From contig NZ_QRDZ01000027.1 of the NCBI RefSeq assembly GCF_003386235.1, positions 62,001-126,000 of the forward strand: DNA of 64,000 nucleotides. Direction: 5' to 3'. The notes under the pieces are model-generated. The model had not been told where the DNA came from, made no database searches, and saw only the letters and a program-made list of their open reading frames with translations. A program made the translations under genes and the position numbers. Of the stretch, positions 36,131-45,380 are shown one piece after another (position 1 is the first letter of the stretch; every line of letters starts with the position of its first letter). The DNA is from Cohnella phaseoli. Lineage in GTDB: Bacteria; Bacillota; Bacilli; Paenibacillales; Paenibacillaceae.

Positions 36131-36158
36131 GTTAACATAGAGTTAACACTGCGTTAAC
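36131..36158 (+). promoter_or_regulatory. Three GTTAAC boxes in helical phase
   Basis: GTTAAC at 36131, 36142 and 36153, each exactly 11 bp apart, thus on the same face of the helix. They precede the EamA gene by about 55 bp in an A+T-rich stretch. GTTAAC-type palindromes are used by several regulators; the protein here is unknown. Confidence 0.5.
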
Positions 36159-36209
36159 AAAAGTATTATCAAAAGAATTATCAAAAGGATTGAAGGCGGG
36201 GTTTCAGTC

Positions 36210-37061
36210 ATGATTGCAGTTTCTATCGTTCTCGTCTTATGCTCCGGGCTTGCGCATGCCGTTTGGAATATGTTTGCTAAGCAGAGTACGGATAAAGCGG
36301 TATTCCTATGGGCGATTTACGCTCCGTCGACCGTCGTGCTGCTGCCTGTGCTGATTAACGAGCTGGCCGGAAGCCAGTTTTCTTTGCGCGAATGGATGTT
36401 CATGGGAGCGTCGTTGGTCATGCAGAGCATTTATGCATTCCTGTTGGCGCAAACGTATAAAGCGGGGGATTTGTCGCAGGTATATCCGATTATGCGCGGA
36501 ATGCCGACGCTTCTGACGCCGGCATTGGGTGTGCTGCTGCTGGGCGAATCGCTGCCGAGATGGGGATGGATCGGTATCGGCTGTATGCTGATCGGATTCG
36601 TGGTCATGGTTGGACGGCGGCAGGGGACGGGACCCTCATCGTCCGCTCGGCCGGTCCTGCTGGCACTTGGAGTCGGTTTGTGTATTACGACATATACGCT
36701 GGTCGACAAGGTGAATTTGGGGCACTTGTCTCCGCTCGCCTTGCTGGAAGTGACGAATATCGGATTTTTGCTGGGATTGACTTCATCTGTGCTGAAGCCA
36801 GGCCGGTTAAAAACGGTCATCCTGCGCCATCGCAATATTCTCTGGCTGGGGGCAATCCTGTCTCCGGGTTCATACCTGCTGTTTCTATTCGCCGCCAGAA
36901 CAGCCGACGTCTCCACGGTCGCTCCCTTGCGGGAGGTCGGGATCGTATTTGGCACGCTGTTGGGACTGCTCGTCTTGAAGGAATCACAAGGTACGCGCCG
37001 ACTTGTCGCATCCGCCGCGGTCGTTACGGGGATCATGATGATCGCGATTGGCGGACACTAA
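36210..37061 (+). CDS. EamA-family transporter
   Basis: Integral membrane protein of 283 residues with about ten helices in two EamA repeats (MIAVSIVLVLCSGLAHAVWNMFAK; LTPALGVLLLGESLPRWGWIGIG; GTLLGLLVLKES). The N-terminal LAHAVWNMFAKQS motif is typical of this carrier branch. It may export a small metabolite. The start at 36210 follows AAGGCGGGG. It stands alone, with three phased GTTAAC boxes upstream and a strong terminator downstream. It is not close in sequence to the EamA protein at 17666. Confidence 0.9.
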   Translation: MIAVSIVLVLCSGLAHAVWNMFAKQSTDKAVFLWAIYAPSTVVLLPVLINELAGSQFSLREWMFMGASLVMQSIYAFLLAQTYKAGDLSQVYPIMRGMPTLLTPALGVLLLGESLPRWGWIGIGCMLIGFVVMVGRRQGTGPSSSARPVLLALGVGLCITTYTLVDKVNLGHLSPLALLEVTNIGFLLGLTSSVLKPGRLKTVILRHRNILWLGAILSPGSYLLFLFAARTADVSTVAPLREVGIVFGTLLGLLVLKESQGTRRLVASAAVVTGIMMIAIGGH

Positions 37062-37132
37062 AGCTGGATAGCCGTTGCAACCGCCACAATGAGGCTGTCC
37101 TATAAGCCAATCAAGTTGCTGTGAAAGAAATA

Positions 37133-37183
37133 CGGCGATCGCTGCAGGGGGGCTTCACCCAAGCGCGATCGCCGATTTTTTTT
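37133..37183. terminator. Terminator between convergent EamA and phosphoesterase genes
   Basis: Perfect 10-bp arms CGGCGATCGC and GCGATCGCCG enclose a 22-bp loop and are followed by an eight-T run on the plus strand. Confidence 0.88.
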
Positions 37184-38159
37184 ATTTCCGAAGCACTTGA
37201 CTGGGCAAACGTCCCGTCGGCTCGTGGCGAGGTTGCTCGGCGACCGCCGAGCCGTCCGCAAGGCGAATCCAGGTGTCGAAGCTGCGTTCGCCTTCCCGCA
37301 GCGAGATGACTCTGGCTCCCGGCATAAAAGGGCGATCAAGATACGCATTTCGCGTCGTGCGTCCGTAGCAGAGACGAATGCCGCGCCATTCGCCCCAATA
37401 GTCGTTGCCGTGGTCGTGCCCGGCGAAGGTTCCCATCACGTCGCCCATCTCGATCATTGCGGCGAACACACCGGAGTTGATCCACGGGGCGCAAATGACT
37501 TCGTATCGCTCTCCGTAGCAAACCTCGAAATCCCAGACGTCGTTGTATTCGGGCAGCGGAATGTGGAAGAAGGCAAGCGCCGGCAGCGGCACGCCTCCGT
37601 TGTCATCGGTCAACCGATACGATTGCTGCGCGTACCATTCGATCTGATCCCGGCGTATCCAATCATAGAAGCCCATGCGGCTATACTCCAGCGGCGAATA
37701 GCTGCCGGAATCCAAAAAATACAGAGCCGCAGCAGCGCTCCCGTCGCTGCCTGCGACACTCAATACATAGTTGCCCGCCCCGTGGACGCCTGGAGGATTA
37801 GGCTTGGCATAATTCAACGGATAGGTAAGCTGAAGCGCGTGAAGCTGCTCCCGGGTAATTGTGCCCTCGGAGTCGTGGTTGCCGAATACGGCCGCCCACG
37901 GCGTCCCCGCCCGCTCGGGAATCTCGCAGGCGCGGCGGAATGCGCCCGCCGGGTCGGGGTGTCCGGCCGAAGCGATGACATCCCCGGTGTAGACGACCAG
38001 ATCCGGGCGTTCCGCTTCCAGAATCGATAGCATCATCGCTTCCATTTCGCGCTCCGCCTCGCTGTCCTCATAGAACTCCGGGTCCGTAAACTGCACAATC
38101 TTGAAGGTTCCGTCCTCGCGAAACCGCAACGTTTTAGCCTTGGCATACCCCTGTTTCAT
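37182..38159 (-). CDS. Calcineurin-like metallophosphoesterase with altered motif I
   Basis: Protein of 325 residues of the metallophosphoesterase fold. Motifs: I FKIVQFTDPEFYED, II VYTGDVI, III VFGNHDSEG, IV FFHIPLPEY, V TFAGHDHGND. Motifs II to V have the expected Asp, Asn, His residues, but motif I normally reads D-x-H and here reads D-P-E, replacing the first metal-binding His with Glu. Activity may therefore be changed or lost. No signal is visible, so it is cytoplasmic. The start at 38159 follows GGAGCGAGG; earlier codons extend an unlikely N-terminus. It is divergent from the sugar ABC operon. Confidence 0.87.
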   Translation of the reverse strand: MKQGYAKAKTLRFREDGTFKIVQFTDPEFYEDSEAEREMEAMMLSILEAERPDLVVYTGDVIASAGHPDPAGAFRRACEIPERAGTPWAAVFGNHDSEGTITREQLHALQLTYPLNYAKPNPPGVHGAGNYVLSVAGSDGSAAAALYFLDSGSYSPLEYSRMGFYDWIRRDQIEWYAQQSYRLTDDNGGVPLPALAFFHIPLPEYNDVWDFEVCYGERYEVICAPWINSGVFAAMIEMGDVMGTFAGHDHGNDYWGEWRGIRLCYGRTTRNAYLDRPFMPGARVISLREGERSFDTWIRLADGSAVAEQPRHEPTGRLPSQVLRK

Positions 38160-38397
38160 CGGATACCTCGCTCCTCGCTTCAGTAGCATAGTCCACTCGA
38201 ACAAGCCGACTTCTCCCGTTCGCACGAAGACACGCCCTAAGCATAAGAGCGGCAATTCCGCTCGTCAACCAGCGCTTCTGCATTTTCGCCAACAAGTCAC
38301 ATTCGTATCATTCGGAAGTCATCATCCTAGTAGTGGGCGACCTGCCGGCTTTGCAATAATAGGATCATGAGTTACGCAACGAGAGAGGATGAACCTG

Positions 38398-39378
38398 ATG
38401 GAAGCGCTTGCGACCGCCAACCGATCGAAAGCCGCGGCAGCCAAAGCCGCACCGAGCCGTGCTCGCCTGTTCCTGAGAGAAGTGAAGAGATACAGGATGC
38501 TGCTGCTTATGACGGTGCCCGGACTGGTTTACTTATTTATCAACAATTACATTCCGATGTACGGAGTCATTCTGGCCTTCAAAAACCTGAACTATGTCCA
38601 AGGCATCTGGGGCAGCCCGTGGGTTGGAATGGACAACTTCAAGTTTTTGTTCAACTCTCCGGACGCGTATTTGATTACTCGCAACACGATTTTGTACAAC
38701 GTCGCTTTTATCATCGTTAACCTCGTGCTCGCTTTGACCGTTGCCCTGCTGATCAACGAGATTAAGGACAAGGTGGTCGCCCGATTTTATCAGAGTACCT
38801 TCTTGCTGCCGCACATTATCTCGATGGTCGTTGTCGCGTACCTCGTCTACAGCTTTCTGAACGCGGACAGCGGACTGGTGAATCGGCAGCTTTCCAGCTT
38901 GTTCGGCTTCGACTCCATTTCGTGGTACAACGAGCCGCAATATTGGCCGTACATTCTCGTCATCGTGAACGCCTGGAAGGGCGTCGGATTTCTCGCAATT
39001 ATCTACTTCGCCGCGATTATCGGCATCGACAAGGAGTACTACGAGGCCGCCATCATCGACGGAGCCGGCAAATGGAAACAGATGACGCGCATCACCCTGC
39101 CGTTGATCGCTCCCGTTATTATCGTCATGACGCTGCTTGCAATCAGCTCCATCATGCGCTCGGACTTTGGTCTGTTCTATCAGGTCACGATGAATTCCGG
39201 TCCGCTGATGCCAACGACCAATACGATCGACACGTTCGTCTATCGGGCGATGGTGAAGCTGGGAGACATCGGCATGTCGGCGGCCGCCGGTTTCTATCAA
39301 TCCGTTGTCTGCTTCTTCTTGATCCTGAGCGCGAACTTCGCCGTCCGCAGAATCAGCAAGAACGACGCTCTATTCTAA
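38398..39378 (+). CDS. Carbohydrate ABC transporter permease, LplB-like
   Basis: Membrane subunit of 326 residues of a CUT1-type importer. Six helices are visible (YRMLLLMTVPGLVYLFINNYIP onward), and the ATPase-contact EAA loop reads EAAIIDGAGKWKQMTRITLPLIAP. The N-terminal tail is hydrophilic. Family members such as LplB import oligosaccharides in Paenibacillaceae. The ATG at 38398 is preferred to the ATG at 38389 because GAGAGAGGA gives proper spacing only to the former. It forms a three-gene transporter with the next permease and binding protein; a shared ATPase is expected elsewhere. Confidence 0.93.
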   Translation: MEALATANRSKAAAAKAAPSRARLFLREVKRYRMLLLMTVPGLVYLFINNYIPMYGVILAFKNLNYVQGIWGSPWVGMDNFKFLFNSPDAYLITRNTILYNVAFIIVNLVLALTVALLINEIKDKVVARFYQSTFLLPHIISMVVVAYLVYSFLNADSGLVNRQLSSLFGFDSISWYNEPQYWPYILVIVNAWKGVGFLAIIYFAAIIGIDKEYYEAAIIDGAGKWKQMTRITLPLIAPVIIVMTLLAISSIMRSDFGLFYQVTMNSGPLMPTTNTIDTFVYRAMVKLGDIGMSAAAGFYQSVVCFFLILSANFAVRRISKNDALF

Positions 39379-39398
39379 TCCAAGGAGGCGCACTGTAG

Positions 39399-40289
39399 AT
39401 GAATCGTATGAGTTTTGCGCGCGTTTCCTTCATTCATCTGTTCTTCGGAGCATTCGCGATTGCATCGTTATTTCCGTTCTTGCTGGTGTTCATGGTTTCG
39501 ATTACCGACGAGAGCTCGATCGTTCAGAATGGTTATTCCATTCTGCCGAGCAAAATCAATTTCGCCGCGTATTCCTTCCTGTTTAACGACTTTGCGCAGA
39601 TTGCCCGTTCCTACGGCGTGACGATTGCGGTGACATTGATCGGAACGACCGTCAGCTTGCTGATTACGGCGTTGTTCGCCTATCCGCTGTCCCGAAGAGG
39701 GCTGCCGATGCGCCGTACGCTGTCTTTTATCCTGTTTTTTACGATGCTGTTCAGCGGCGGGATGGTCCCGTGGTATATGACCTACGTGATGACGTTCGGG
39801 CTGAAAAACACGCTGCTCGCAATGATCATCCCCGGTCTGATGCTGAGCGCCTTTAATGTCCTGCTTATGCGCAGCTTTTTCGCCAATACGATTCCGGAAT
39901 CGATTGTCGAGTCGGGTACGATTGACGGGGCGGGGGAGTTTACGATCTTCCTTAAACTGATCGTACCGCTATCGGCGCCGATCATGGCGACCATCGGACT
40001 GTTTAATCTGCTGGCCTACTGGAACGACTGGTACAACTGTATGCTTTTCATCGACAAGCCGGAGCTCATGAACATTCAATACTTGATGACGAAGACGCTC
40101 AACAACGTGCAGTTTCTGATCATGAAGGCGGATACCTCAAGCCAGGTCGGCGATCTGATTTCCAAGATGCCTACGGAGACGGTGCGTATGGCGCTGGCCA
40201 TTATCGGCGTCGCCCCGCTGCTGCTCGCTTACCCGTTCTTCCAGAGGTTCTACATTAGCGGCATTACCAGCGGCGCTGTGAAAGGCTGA
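39399..40289 (+). CDS. Carbohydrate ABC transporter permease, YtcP-like
   Basis: Second membrane subunit of 296 residues with six helices (FGAFAIASLFPFLLVFMVS at the N-terminus). The EAA-like loop is ESGTIDGAGEFTIFLKLIVPLSAP, with Ser in place of the first Ala. The C-terminal RFYISGITSGAVKG is typical of the YtcP group. It follows LplB by 20 bp with an AAGGAGG site and precedes the binding protein by 63 bp. Confidence 0.93.
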   Translation: MNRMSFARVSFIHLFFGAFAIASLFPFLLVFMVSITDESSIVQNGYSILPSKINFAAYSFLFNDFAQIARSYGVTIAVTLIGTTVSLLITALFAYPLSRRGLPMRRTLSFILFFTMLFSGGMVPWYMTYVMTFGLKNTLLAMIIPGLMLSAFNVLLMRSFFANTIPESIVESGTIDGAGEFTIFLKLIVPLSAPIMATIGLFNLLAYWNDWYNCMLFIDKPELMNIQYLMTKTLNNVQFLIMKADTSSQVGDLISKMPTETVRMALAIIGVAPLLLAYPFFQRFYISGITSGAVKG

Positions 40290-40352
40290 TAGCGCGGCTG
40301 CTCAGTTCCAATATACAGGATATACTTAATGAGACGAGAGGAATGATGGGGC

Positions 40353-41882
40353 ATGAAAAAGAAACTAATCGCCGGGGGCTCATTAGTTCTGGCGACCGCG
40401 CTGACGCTTGGTGCCTGCGGACAAAGCAATAACGGGGGAAGCCAGCCGTCCAAGGAAGCCGGAGCGTCCGGCAGTCCGTCCGCATCGGCGCCTGCATCCG
40501 CAAGCGCTGCAGGTCTGGAGCCGTACAAGCTGACGCTGGTTTATCCAGGCTCGGCCCAACGCGATATGGCTGCGGTTCAGGAGGAAATGAGCAAATATTT
40601 GACGGAGAAAATCAACGCTACCGTTGAACTGAAGCCGATCGATTGGGGCTCCTGGACCGACAAAACGAATCTGATGAAAATCTCGGGCGAAACGTTCGAC
40701 TTGATTTTCACTGCGGGATGGTACGCTTATGCGCAAGACGTGTCCAAGGGACAATTCCTGGAGCTGAACGATCTGGTCGCCAGCCACGGCAAGGATATTC
40801 CTCAGGTGCTGGGCGACGACTTTATCAAAGGGGCGCAAATTAACGGCAAGCTGTACGGCGTACCGACGAAAAAAGAGTTTGCTCAGGGCTTCGGTTTCCT
40901 GCTGAACAAGGATCTGGTCGACAAGTACAAGTTCGACATCTCCGGCGTCAAGACGCTGGAGGAGATGGAGGAAATGTTTAAGACAATCAAAGAGAACGAG
41001 CCAGACGTTGTGCCTATCGTAAGTAACCGTTTCTCCAACACTTGGCATGCGGCCAACTACGACGGCAAAATTTCCCGCGACAGCAAGGAGCTTAAAGTGG
41101 TCGACGATCTGGCGGATCCGAAATTCATCGATTTCCTCAAGCGGATGCGTCAGTGGAACTTGAACGGTTGGTTTGACAAGGACGTTGTAACTTCCGACGA
41201 GAGCGACCAAGCGATCAACATGATCAAAGCTCGCAAAGCTTTCGCCATCGGACAATCGCTGAAGCCGGGCAAGGACAAGGAAATGACCGTTACGACCGGA
41301 GTGCCGCTGGTGCAAGTGGAGACGGCGATGCCGTACACGACGACGGGCGAAGCGCAAGGCGCGATGCTGGCGATCTCCCGTACGTCCAAAGATCCCGAGC
41401 GCGCGATGATGTTCCTGAATCTGCTGTATACCGACGCCAAGCTGCTTAATATGCTCGACTGGGGCATCGAAGGCCAGCACTACGTCAAAGTATCCGATAA
41501 CGTGATCGATTATCCGGAAGGCGTCACTGCAGAGACGCAAGGCTACCCGAGTCCGGGCGGCTGGATGTTCGGCAACCAGTTCAATTCCTACCTATGGGCG
41601 AACGAAGACCCGGACAAATGGGAGCAGTTCAGCAAGTTCAACGACAGCGCGGAGCGCTCCATTGCACTAGGCTTTACATTCGACGAGACGCCGGTTAAAG
41701 CGGAGATGGCGGCGATCGGCAACGTCGAGAAGGAATTTGGAGCGGTGCTGCGCGCCGGAGCGGTCGATGTTGAGGAGACGGTCGCCAAGTTCAAGGCGAA
41801 GCGCGATGCGGCAGGCTATCAGAAAGTGCTGCAGGAAACGCAGCGGCAGCTGGATGAGTGGGCGAAAGCCAACGGAAAATAA
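40353..41882 (+). CDS. Extracellular sugar-binding lipoprotein of the ABC transporter
   Basis: Secreted lipoprotein of 509 residues; the signal ends in LTLGAC with lipidated C22, followed by a Ser/Ala-rich linker. The mature part is an LplA-like binding protein (LTLVYPGSAQRDMAAVQEEMSKYL, INATVELKPIDWGSWTDKTNLM, DLIFTAGWYAYAQDVSKGQF). It delivers an oligosaccharide to the two permeases. The order permease-permease-binding protein is usual in this family of Paenibacillaceae. A hairpin follows at 41897. The kinase-regulator pair downstream probably controls the operon. The sugar is not readable from sequence. Confidence 0.93.
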   Translation: MKKKLIAGGSLVLATALTLGACGQSNNGGSQPSKEAGASGSPSASAPASASAAGLEPYKLTLVYPGSAQRDMAAVQEEMSKYLTEKINATVELKPIDWGSWTDKTNLMKISGETFDLIFTAGWYAYAQDVSKGQFLELNDLVASHGKDIPQVLGDDFIKGAQINGKLYGVPTKKEFAQGFGFLLNKDLVDKYKFDISGVKTLEEMEEMFKTIKENEPDVVPIVSNRFSNTWHAANYDGKISRDSKELKVVDDLADPKFIDFLKRMRQWNLNGWFDKDVVTSDESDQAINMIKARKAFAIGQSLKPGKDKEMTVTTGVPLVQVETAMPYTTTGEAQGAMLAISRTSKDPERAMMFLNLLYTDAKLLNMLDWGIEGQHYVKVSDNVIDYPEGVTAETQGYPSPGGWMFGNQFNSYLWANEDPDKWEQFSKFNDSAERSIALGFTFDETPVKAEMAAIGNVEKEFGAVLRAGAVDVEETVAKFKAKRDAAGYQKVLQETQRQLDEWAKANGK

Positions 41883-41896
41883 AATAGGTCGAGAGC

Positions 41897-41928
41897 GGGG
41901 CTGGAGCAAGTTGTCCAGCTCCTCCTTC
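41897..41928 (+). terminator. Hairpin after the sugar-binding protein gene
   Basis: Arms GGGGCTGGA and TCCAGCTCC around an 8-bp loop, followed by a mixed CCTTCCTTTT tract. The tail is not a pure T run, so it may attenuate rather than fully stop transcription into the kinase gene. Confidence 0.5.
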
Positions 41929-42007
41929 CTTTTCCCGTCGACGCGGAGTATGACATAATAACGGCATAGGAAATCTATCTTCCACGATCCTTCGAGGAGG
42001 CCGAGCG

Positions 42008-43756
42008 ATGAATCCCAAACGTTCGCTTCGTTACAAATTAATCGTCGGCTTCGTCACGATCGCGCTGCCGCTTGTTTGTCTGCTGCTCTACAGCAACTAT
42101 ATGGCGTCAAATTCAGTGCGGGAGCAAGCGGCGGAATCGAACCGCAGCATGATCGCCTTGTATTCGAACCAGATTCAGACGGCTCTCGCCATAGAGACCA
42201 ACTACTTGTACGATCTGGCTTCCAACGACGTCGACATTTTGTCCTTGGGCAAACTAGAAGGCTCGTCCAGCGATTATACTTTGACAAAAGTTCGCATTCT
42301 ACACAGCTTGGACCGGTATAATCGGTTCGACAGCAGCGTCGATACGCAGTTCGCCTACTCCGTCGCTCATCGCGATTTTATTCCAACGCAAATTCCCGGC
42401 GAGAACTACGACGAGATGCTGCAAATCAGGCAATGTCTGGAGCGCCGCCTGAAGGACGCCCAACCGGGCAGTCCGTATTTTACTCAGTGGAAGGCAACCT
42501 CCTGCGGCGATACGTACGGCTTGATGCGGATCGTCGATTCCGGCTCCGGGGTTTATCTTGGCGCCTGGGTCAGGCTCGACCATCTGATGGTTCCGCTGGA
42601 ATTAATTCAGCTGGGAAGGGAAGGCTTTGCCGCTTTTGCGAACGCGGAAGGCAGGCTGCTCACGGGAACGGCTGCAAACAAAGGGTTGACCGGATCGCCC
42701 GTAATCGATTCCGCAGCGCCCTATCAACGGATGACAGGCAAAGAGGATACCTACATTGTCGTCAGCCATCCGGTCGCTTCGACCGATGTGGAGCTTGCCG
42801 CGTTCATCCCTGAGCAGGGAATGCTGCAAAACCTGTCGCGCTTCCGCGAGTTTATTTCGTGGATTCCGATTTTCGTTGTCGTGCTGCTGTCCCTCTATTT
42901 GCTCTATTTGAACCAAATCATAATTCGACCGGTGAACGAACTGCTTAAAGGGATGAGAACGCTCAAAAGGGGAGATTGGGAATTCCGCCTTACCGGCTCC
43001 CCGTCCAAGGAGTTTCATCTGGTGAACGAGAGCTTTAACGATATGGTTCAACAAATTCAAACTCTGCAGATTCACGTCTACGAGGAACAAATTCGCACGC
43101 ACAAGGCGGAGTTGAAGCATTTGCAGCTGCAGATCAATCCGCACTTTCTGCTCAACAGCATCAACGTCGTCTACAACTTGGCCCAGATCAAAAATTACAG
43201 CGTCATTCAGGCGATGTGCCTGAATCTCGTGAAATATTTTCGCTTCGCGACCAAAACCGGTCAACCCTTCGTCGCTTTGGCGGAGGAGATGGAGCATATG
43301 GACAGCTATTTACGGATTCAGCAGCTGCGTTTTCCCGGAAGAATTACATTTGTGATCGAGATGGAGGGCAATGTCGGGGAGATTCCGATTCCGCCGCTTG
43401 TCGTTCAGCCGTTTATTGAGAATGCCGTGAAGCATGGCTTCGATTTTATGGATGAGCCTTTTCACATTGAGATTCGGGCACGGTTGGAGGAGGGGAGCTG
43501 TCGGATTCGGATTGCCGACAACGGCTCCGGTTTTCCGGAGGAGGTTCTGGCCGAACTGCAGAGCGGGAGCTATTTTATGAGGAACGACGATCTGCACTTA
43601 GGGATGCGCAACAGTTATCATCGTCTGCACCTGCTGTACGGCAGCGGGACCGGATTGTCGTTCGGCAACGGGCGCGATTCGGGGGCGTGGGTGGAGCTGG
43701 AAATTCCCGCGGAAAACAAGGAACAAGCGGAATGGCTGACGAGCCGCAGCGGATAA
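42008..43756 (+). CDS. YesM-type sensor histidine kinase
   Basis: Kinase of 582 residues for the sugar transporter upstream. One helix at about residues 14-32 and a second near 283-303 flank the sensing region; a HAMP domain follows (RPVNELLKGMRTLKRGDWEFRL). The His_kinase domain has the phospho-acceptor His in QINPHFLLNSINVVYN, and the ATPase domain has VVQPFIENAVKHG and DNGSGFP. Its partner is the AraC-type regulator that starts 17 bp after its stop. It is related to, but distinct from, the kinase at 20-1744. Confidence 0.93.
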   Translation: MNPKRSLRYKLIVGFVTIALPLVCLLLYSNYMASNSVREQAAESNRSMIALYSNQIQTALAIETNYLYDLASNDVDILSLGKLEGSSSDYTLTKVRILHSLDRYNRFDSSVDTQFAYSVAHRDFIPTQIPGENYDEMLQIRQCLERRLKDAQPGSPYFTQWKATSCGDTYGLMRIVDSGSGVYLGAWVRLDHLMVPLELIQLGREGFAAFANAEGRLLTGTAANKGLTGSPVIDSAAPYQRMTGKEDTYIVVSHPVASTDVELAAFIPEQGMLQNLSRFREFISWIPIFVVVLLSLYLLYLNQIIIRPVNELLKGMRTLKRGDWEFRLTGSPSKEFHLVNESFNDMVQQIQTLQIHVYEEQIRTHKAELKHLQLQINPHFLLNSINVVYNLAQIKNYSVIQAMCLNLVKYFRFATKTGQPFVALAEEMEHMDSYLRIQQLRFPGRITFVIEMEGNVGEIPIPPLVVQPFIENAVKHGFDFMDEPFHIEIRARLEEGSCRIRIADNGSGFPEEVLAELQSGSYFMRNDDLHLGMRNSYHRLHLLYGSGTGLSFGNGRDSGAWVELEIPAENKEQAEWLTSRSG

Positions 43757-43773
43757 AGCCGGAGGTGAACGAT

Positions 43774-45372
43774 TTGCGGGTGCTTATTGTCGATGATGAG
43801 ATGTACGCAGTCATGGGGATCAAGGATGCGATCGATTGGCAGGGGCTGGGCGTGACCGACGTATGCGAGGCTTACAATATGCGGGAAGCGGTGAAAATAC
43901 TGGAGCGCCAGCCGGTCGATGTCATGATCTGCGATATCGAGATGCCGAAGGGGACGGGAATCGAGCTGTTGGAGTGGGTGAACGAGCGGTCTCTTCGGAT
44001 GGAGACGATCTTTCTGACTGCACATGGCGACTTCCGGTTTATGCAGCGGGCGATCCAGTTAAGCAGCTTTGATTATATTATGAAGCCGGTGGAGTTTGGC
44101 GTGCTGGAGCAGACGATCCGCAAAGCGCTGGATACGGTGCAGAAGAAGAAGGCTGAATTGGCGCTTACGGAGCAATATAAGCCCTATTACGAGCTGTGGA
44201 ACAAGAAGAAGACGCTGCTCAGCGAGAAGTTCTGGTACGATTTGCTGGCGGAACGCATCGTGGTCGGTCCCGGCGACGAGGAACGGCTGCCGGCGGAGTA
44301 TGGGATTGCGATGCAGGCGGATGCGAAGCTGCTTCCGGTAGTCGTCAGTGTGGAAAATTGGAAAAGGGAGCTCAGCACGCGGGACGAGGAGGTGATGGAG
44401 TATGCGATTCGTCAGTCGGTGTCGGAGATGGTCGTCGCCGATTCCAGCGGGGAGGTTGTGCAGACGAAGCATGGGGTAACGGTAGCGCTGCCGTACGTTT
44501 CTCCTGACGAGGAAGGGACGCTGCGGGAGGTCGTCGGCGAACGGTGCGGCAGATACATTGAAGCTTGCAGCACGTATTTGAACTGCTCGGTGTCCTGCTA
44601 TATCGGAGAGCCTGTGCTGCTGCGCGAGCTTACGCCGATGTACAAAGCGCTGCTCGCGCTCGAATACAACAATCTCAGCGAATCGAACCAGCTCAATTGG
44701 CTAAGCAAACAGGAGGCCGAGCCAGCGGCCGACCCGCGGCTGCCGGACTTTGGCGCGTGGACGCTGCTGCTGGAGAACGGCAAGGCGGAGGAGCTGGGAG
44801 CGCGGCTGAACGCGAGTTTGCGGGAGCTGGCTGCGGATCGTCGCTTTGGGGCAAGTGTGCTTCAAGCCTATTATCTCGGCTTTCTGCAAATGGTGTATTA
44901 TCTGCTGCAGAAGAAAGGGCTGTCGGCCTATCGGCTGCTGCAGGATGCAGGCGTTCCCGCCGAAGCGTCTCCGCGCACGTTGGAACAGATGGAGGACTGG
45001 GGGATCCGCATTATTCGCACGGTTCACAGATATCTGTTCCAGGAGGAATCGACGATAGAGCGTCTATGCGCCTACATTTCCGAGCATCTGGCGGAAAATA
45101 TCACGCGCGAGATGCTGGCCGAGCACGTGTATTTGAATTCGGCGTACCTGTCCCGTCTGTTCAAGAAAGAGAAGGGGATGAGCATCACCGACTATCTTCT
45201 GCAGGAACGCATGCGGATCGCCCGGGATCTAATCGAGAGCTCGACGCTTCCGATCTCGGACATCGCGCAGTCGGTTGGCTTCAGCAACTTCTCCTACTTC
45301 GCCAAAATGTTCAAAAAGGTGCACAATGTAAACCCTCAGCAGCTTCGGAAGTTATCGGGCTGTCCGGGATGA
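43774..45372 (+). CDS. AraC-type response regulator
   Basis: Regulator of 532 residues. The receiver begins LRVLIVDDEMYAVMGIKDAI, with phospho-acceptor Asp in VMICDIEMPKGTG and Lys in YIMKPVE. The central part is variable and the C-terminus has the AraC pair (ITREMLAEHVYLNSAYLSRLFKKEKG; ISDIAQSVGFSNFSYFAKMFK). The TTG at 43774 is taken as start because GGAGGTG lies six bases ahead and the receiver starts at once; an ATG at 43732 would overlap the kinase gene. A 42-bp repeat array begins 8 bp after its stop. Confidence 0.9.
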   Translation: MRVLIVDDEMYAVMGIKDAIDWQGLGVTDVCEAYNMREAVKILERQPVDVMICDIEMPKGTGIELLEWVNERSLRMETIFLTAHGDFRFMQRAIQLSSFDYIMKPVEFGVLEQTIRKALDTVQKKKAELALTEQYKPYYELWNKKKTLLSEKFWYDLLAERIVVGPGDEERLPAEYGIAMQADAKLLPVVVSVENWKRELSTRDEEVMEYAIRQSVSEMVVADSSGEVVQTKHGVTVALPYVSPDEEGTLREVVGERCGRYIEACSTYLNCSVSCYIGEPVLLRELTPMYKALLALEYNNLSESNQLNWLSKQEAEPAADPRLPDFGAWTLLLENGKAEELGARLNASLRELAADRRFGASVLQAYYLGFLQMVYYLLQKKGLSAYRLLQDAGVPAEASPRTLEQMEDWGIRIIRTVHRYLFQEESTIERLCAYISEHLAENITREMLAEHVYLNSAYLSRLFKKEKGMSITDYLLQERMRIARDLIESSTLPISDIAQSVGFSNFSYFAKMFKKVHNVNPQQLRKLSGCPG

Positions 45373-45380
45373 GGGAGGAA

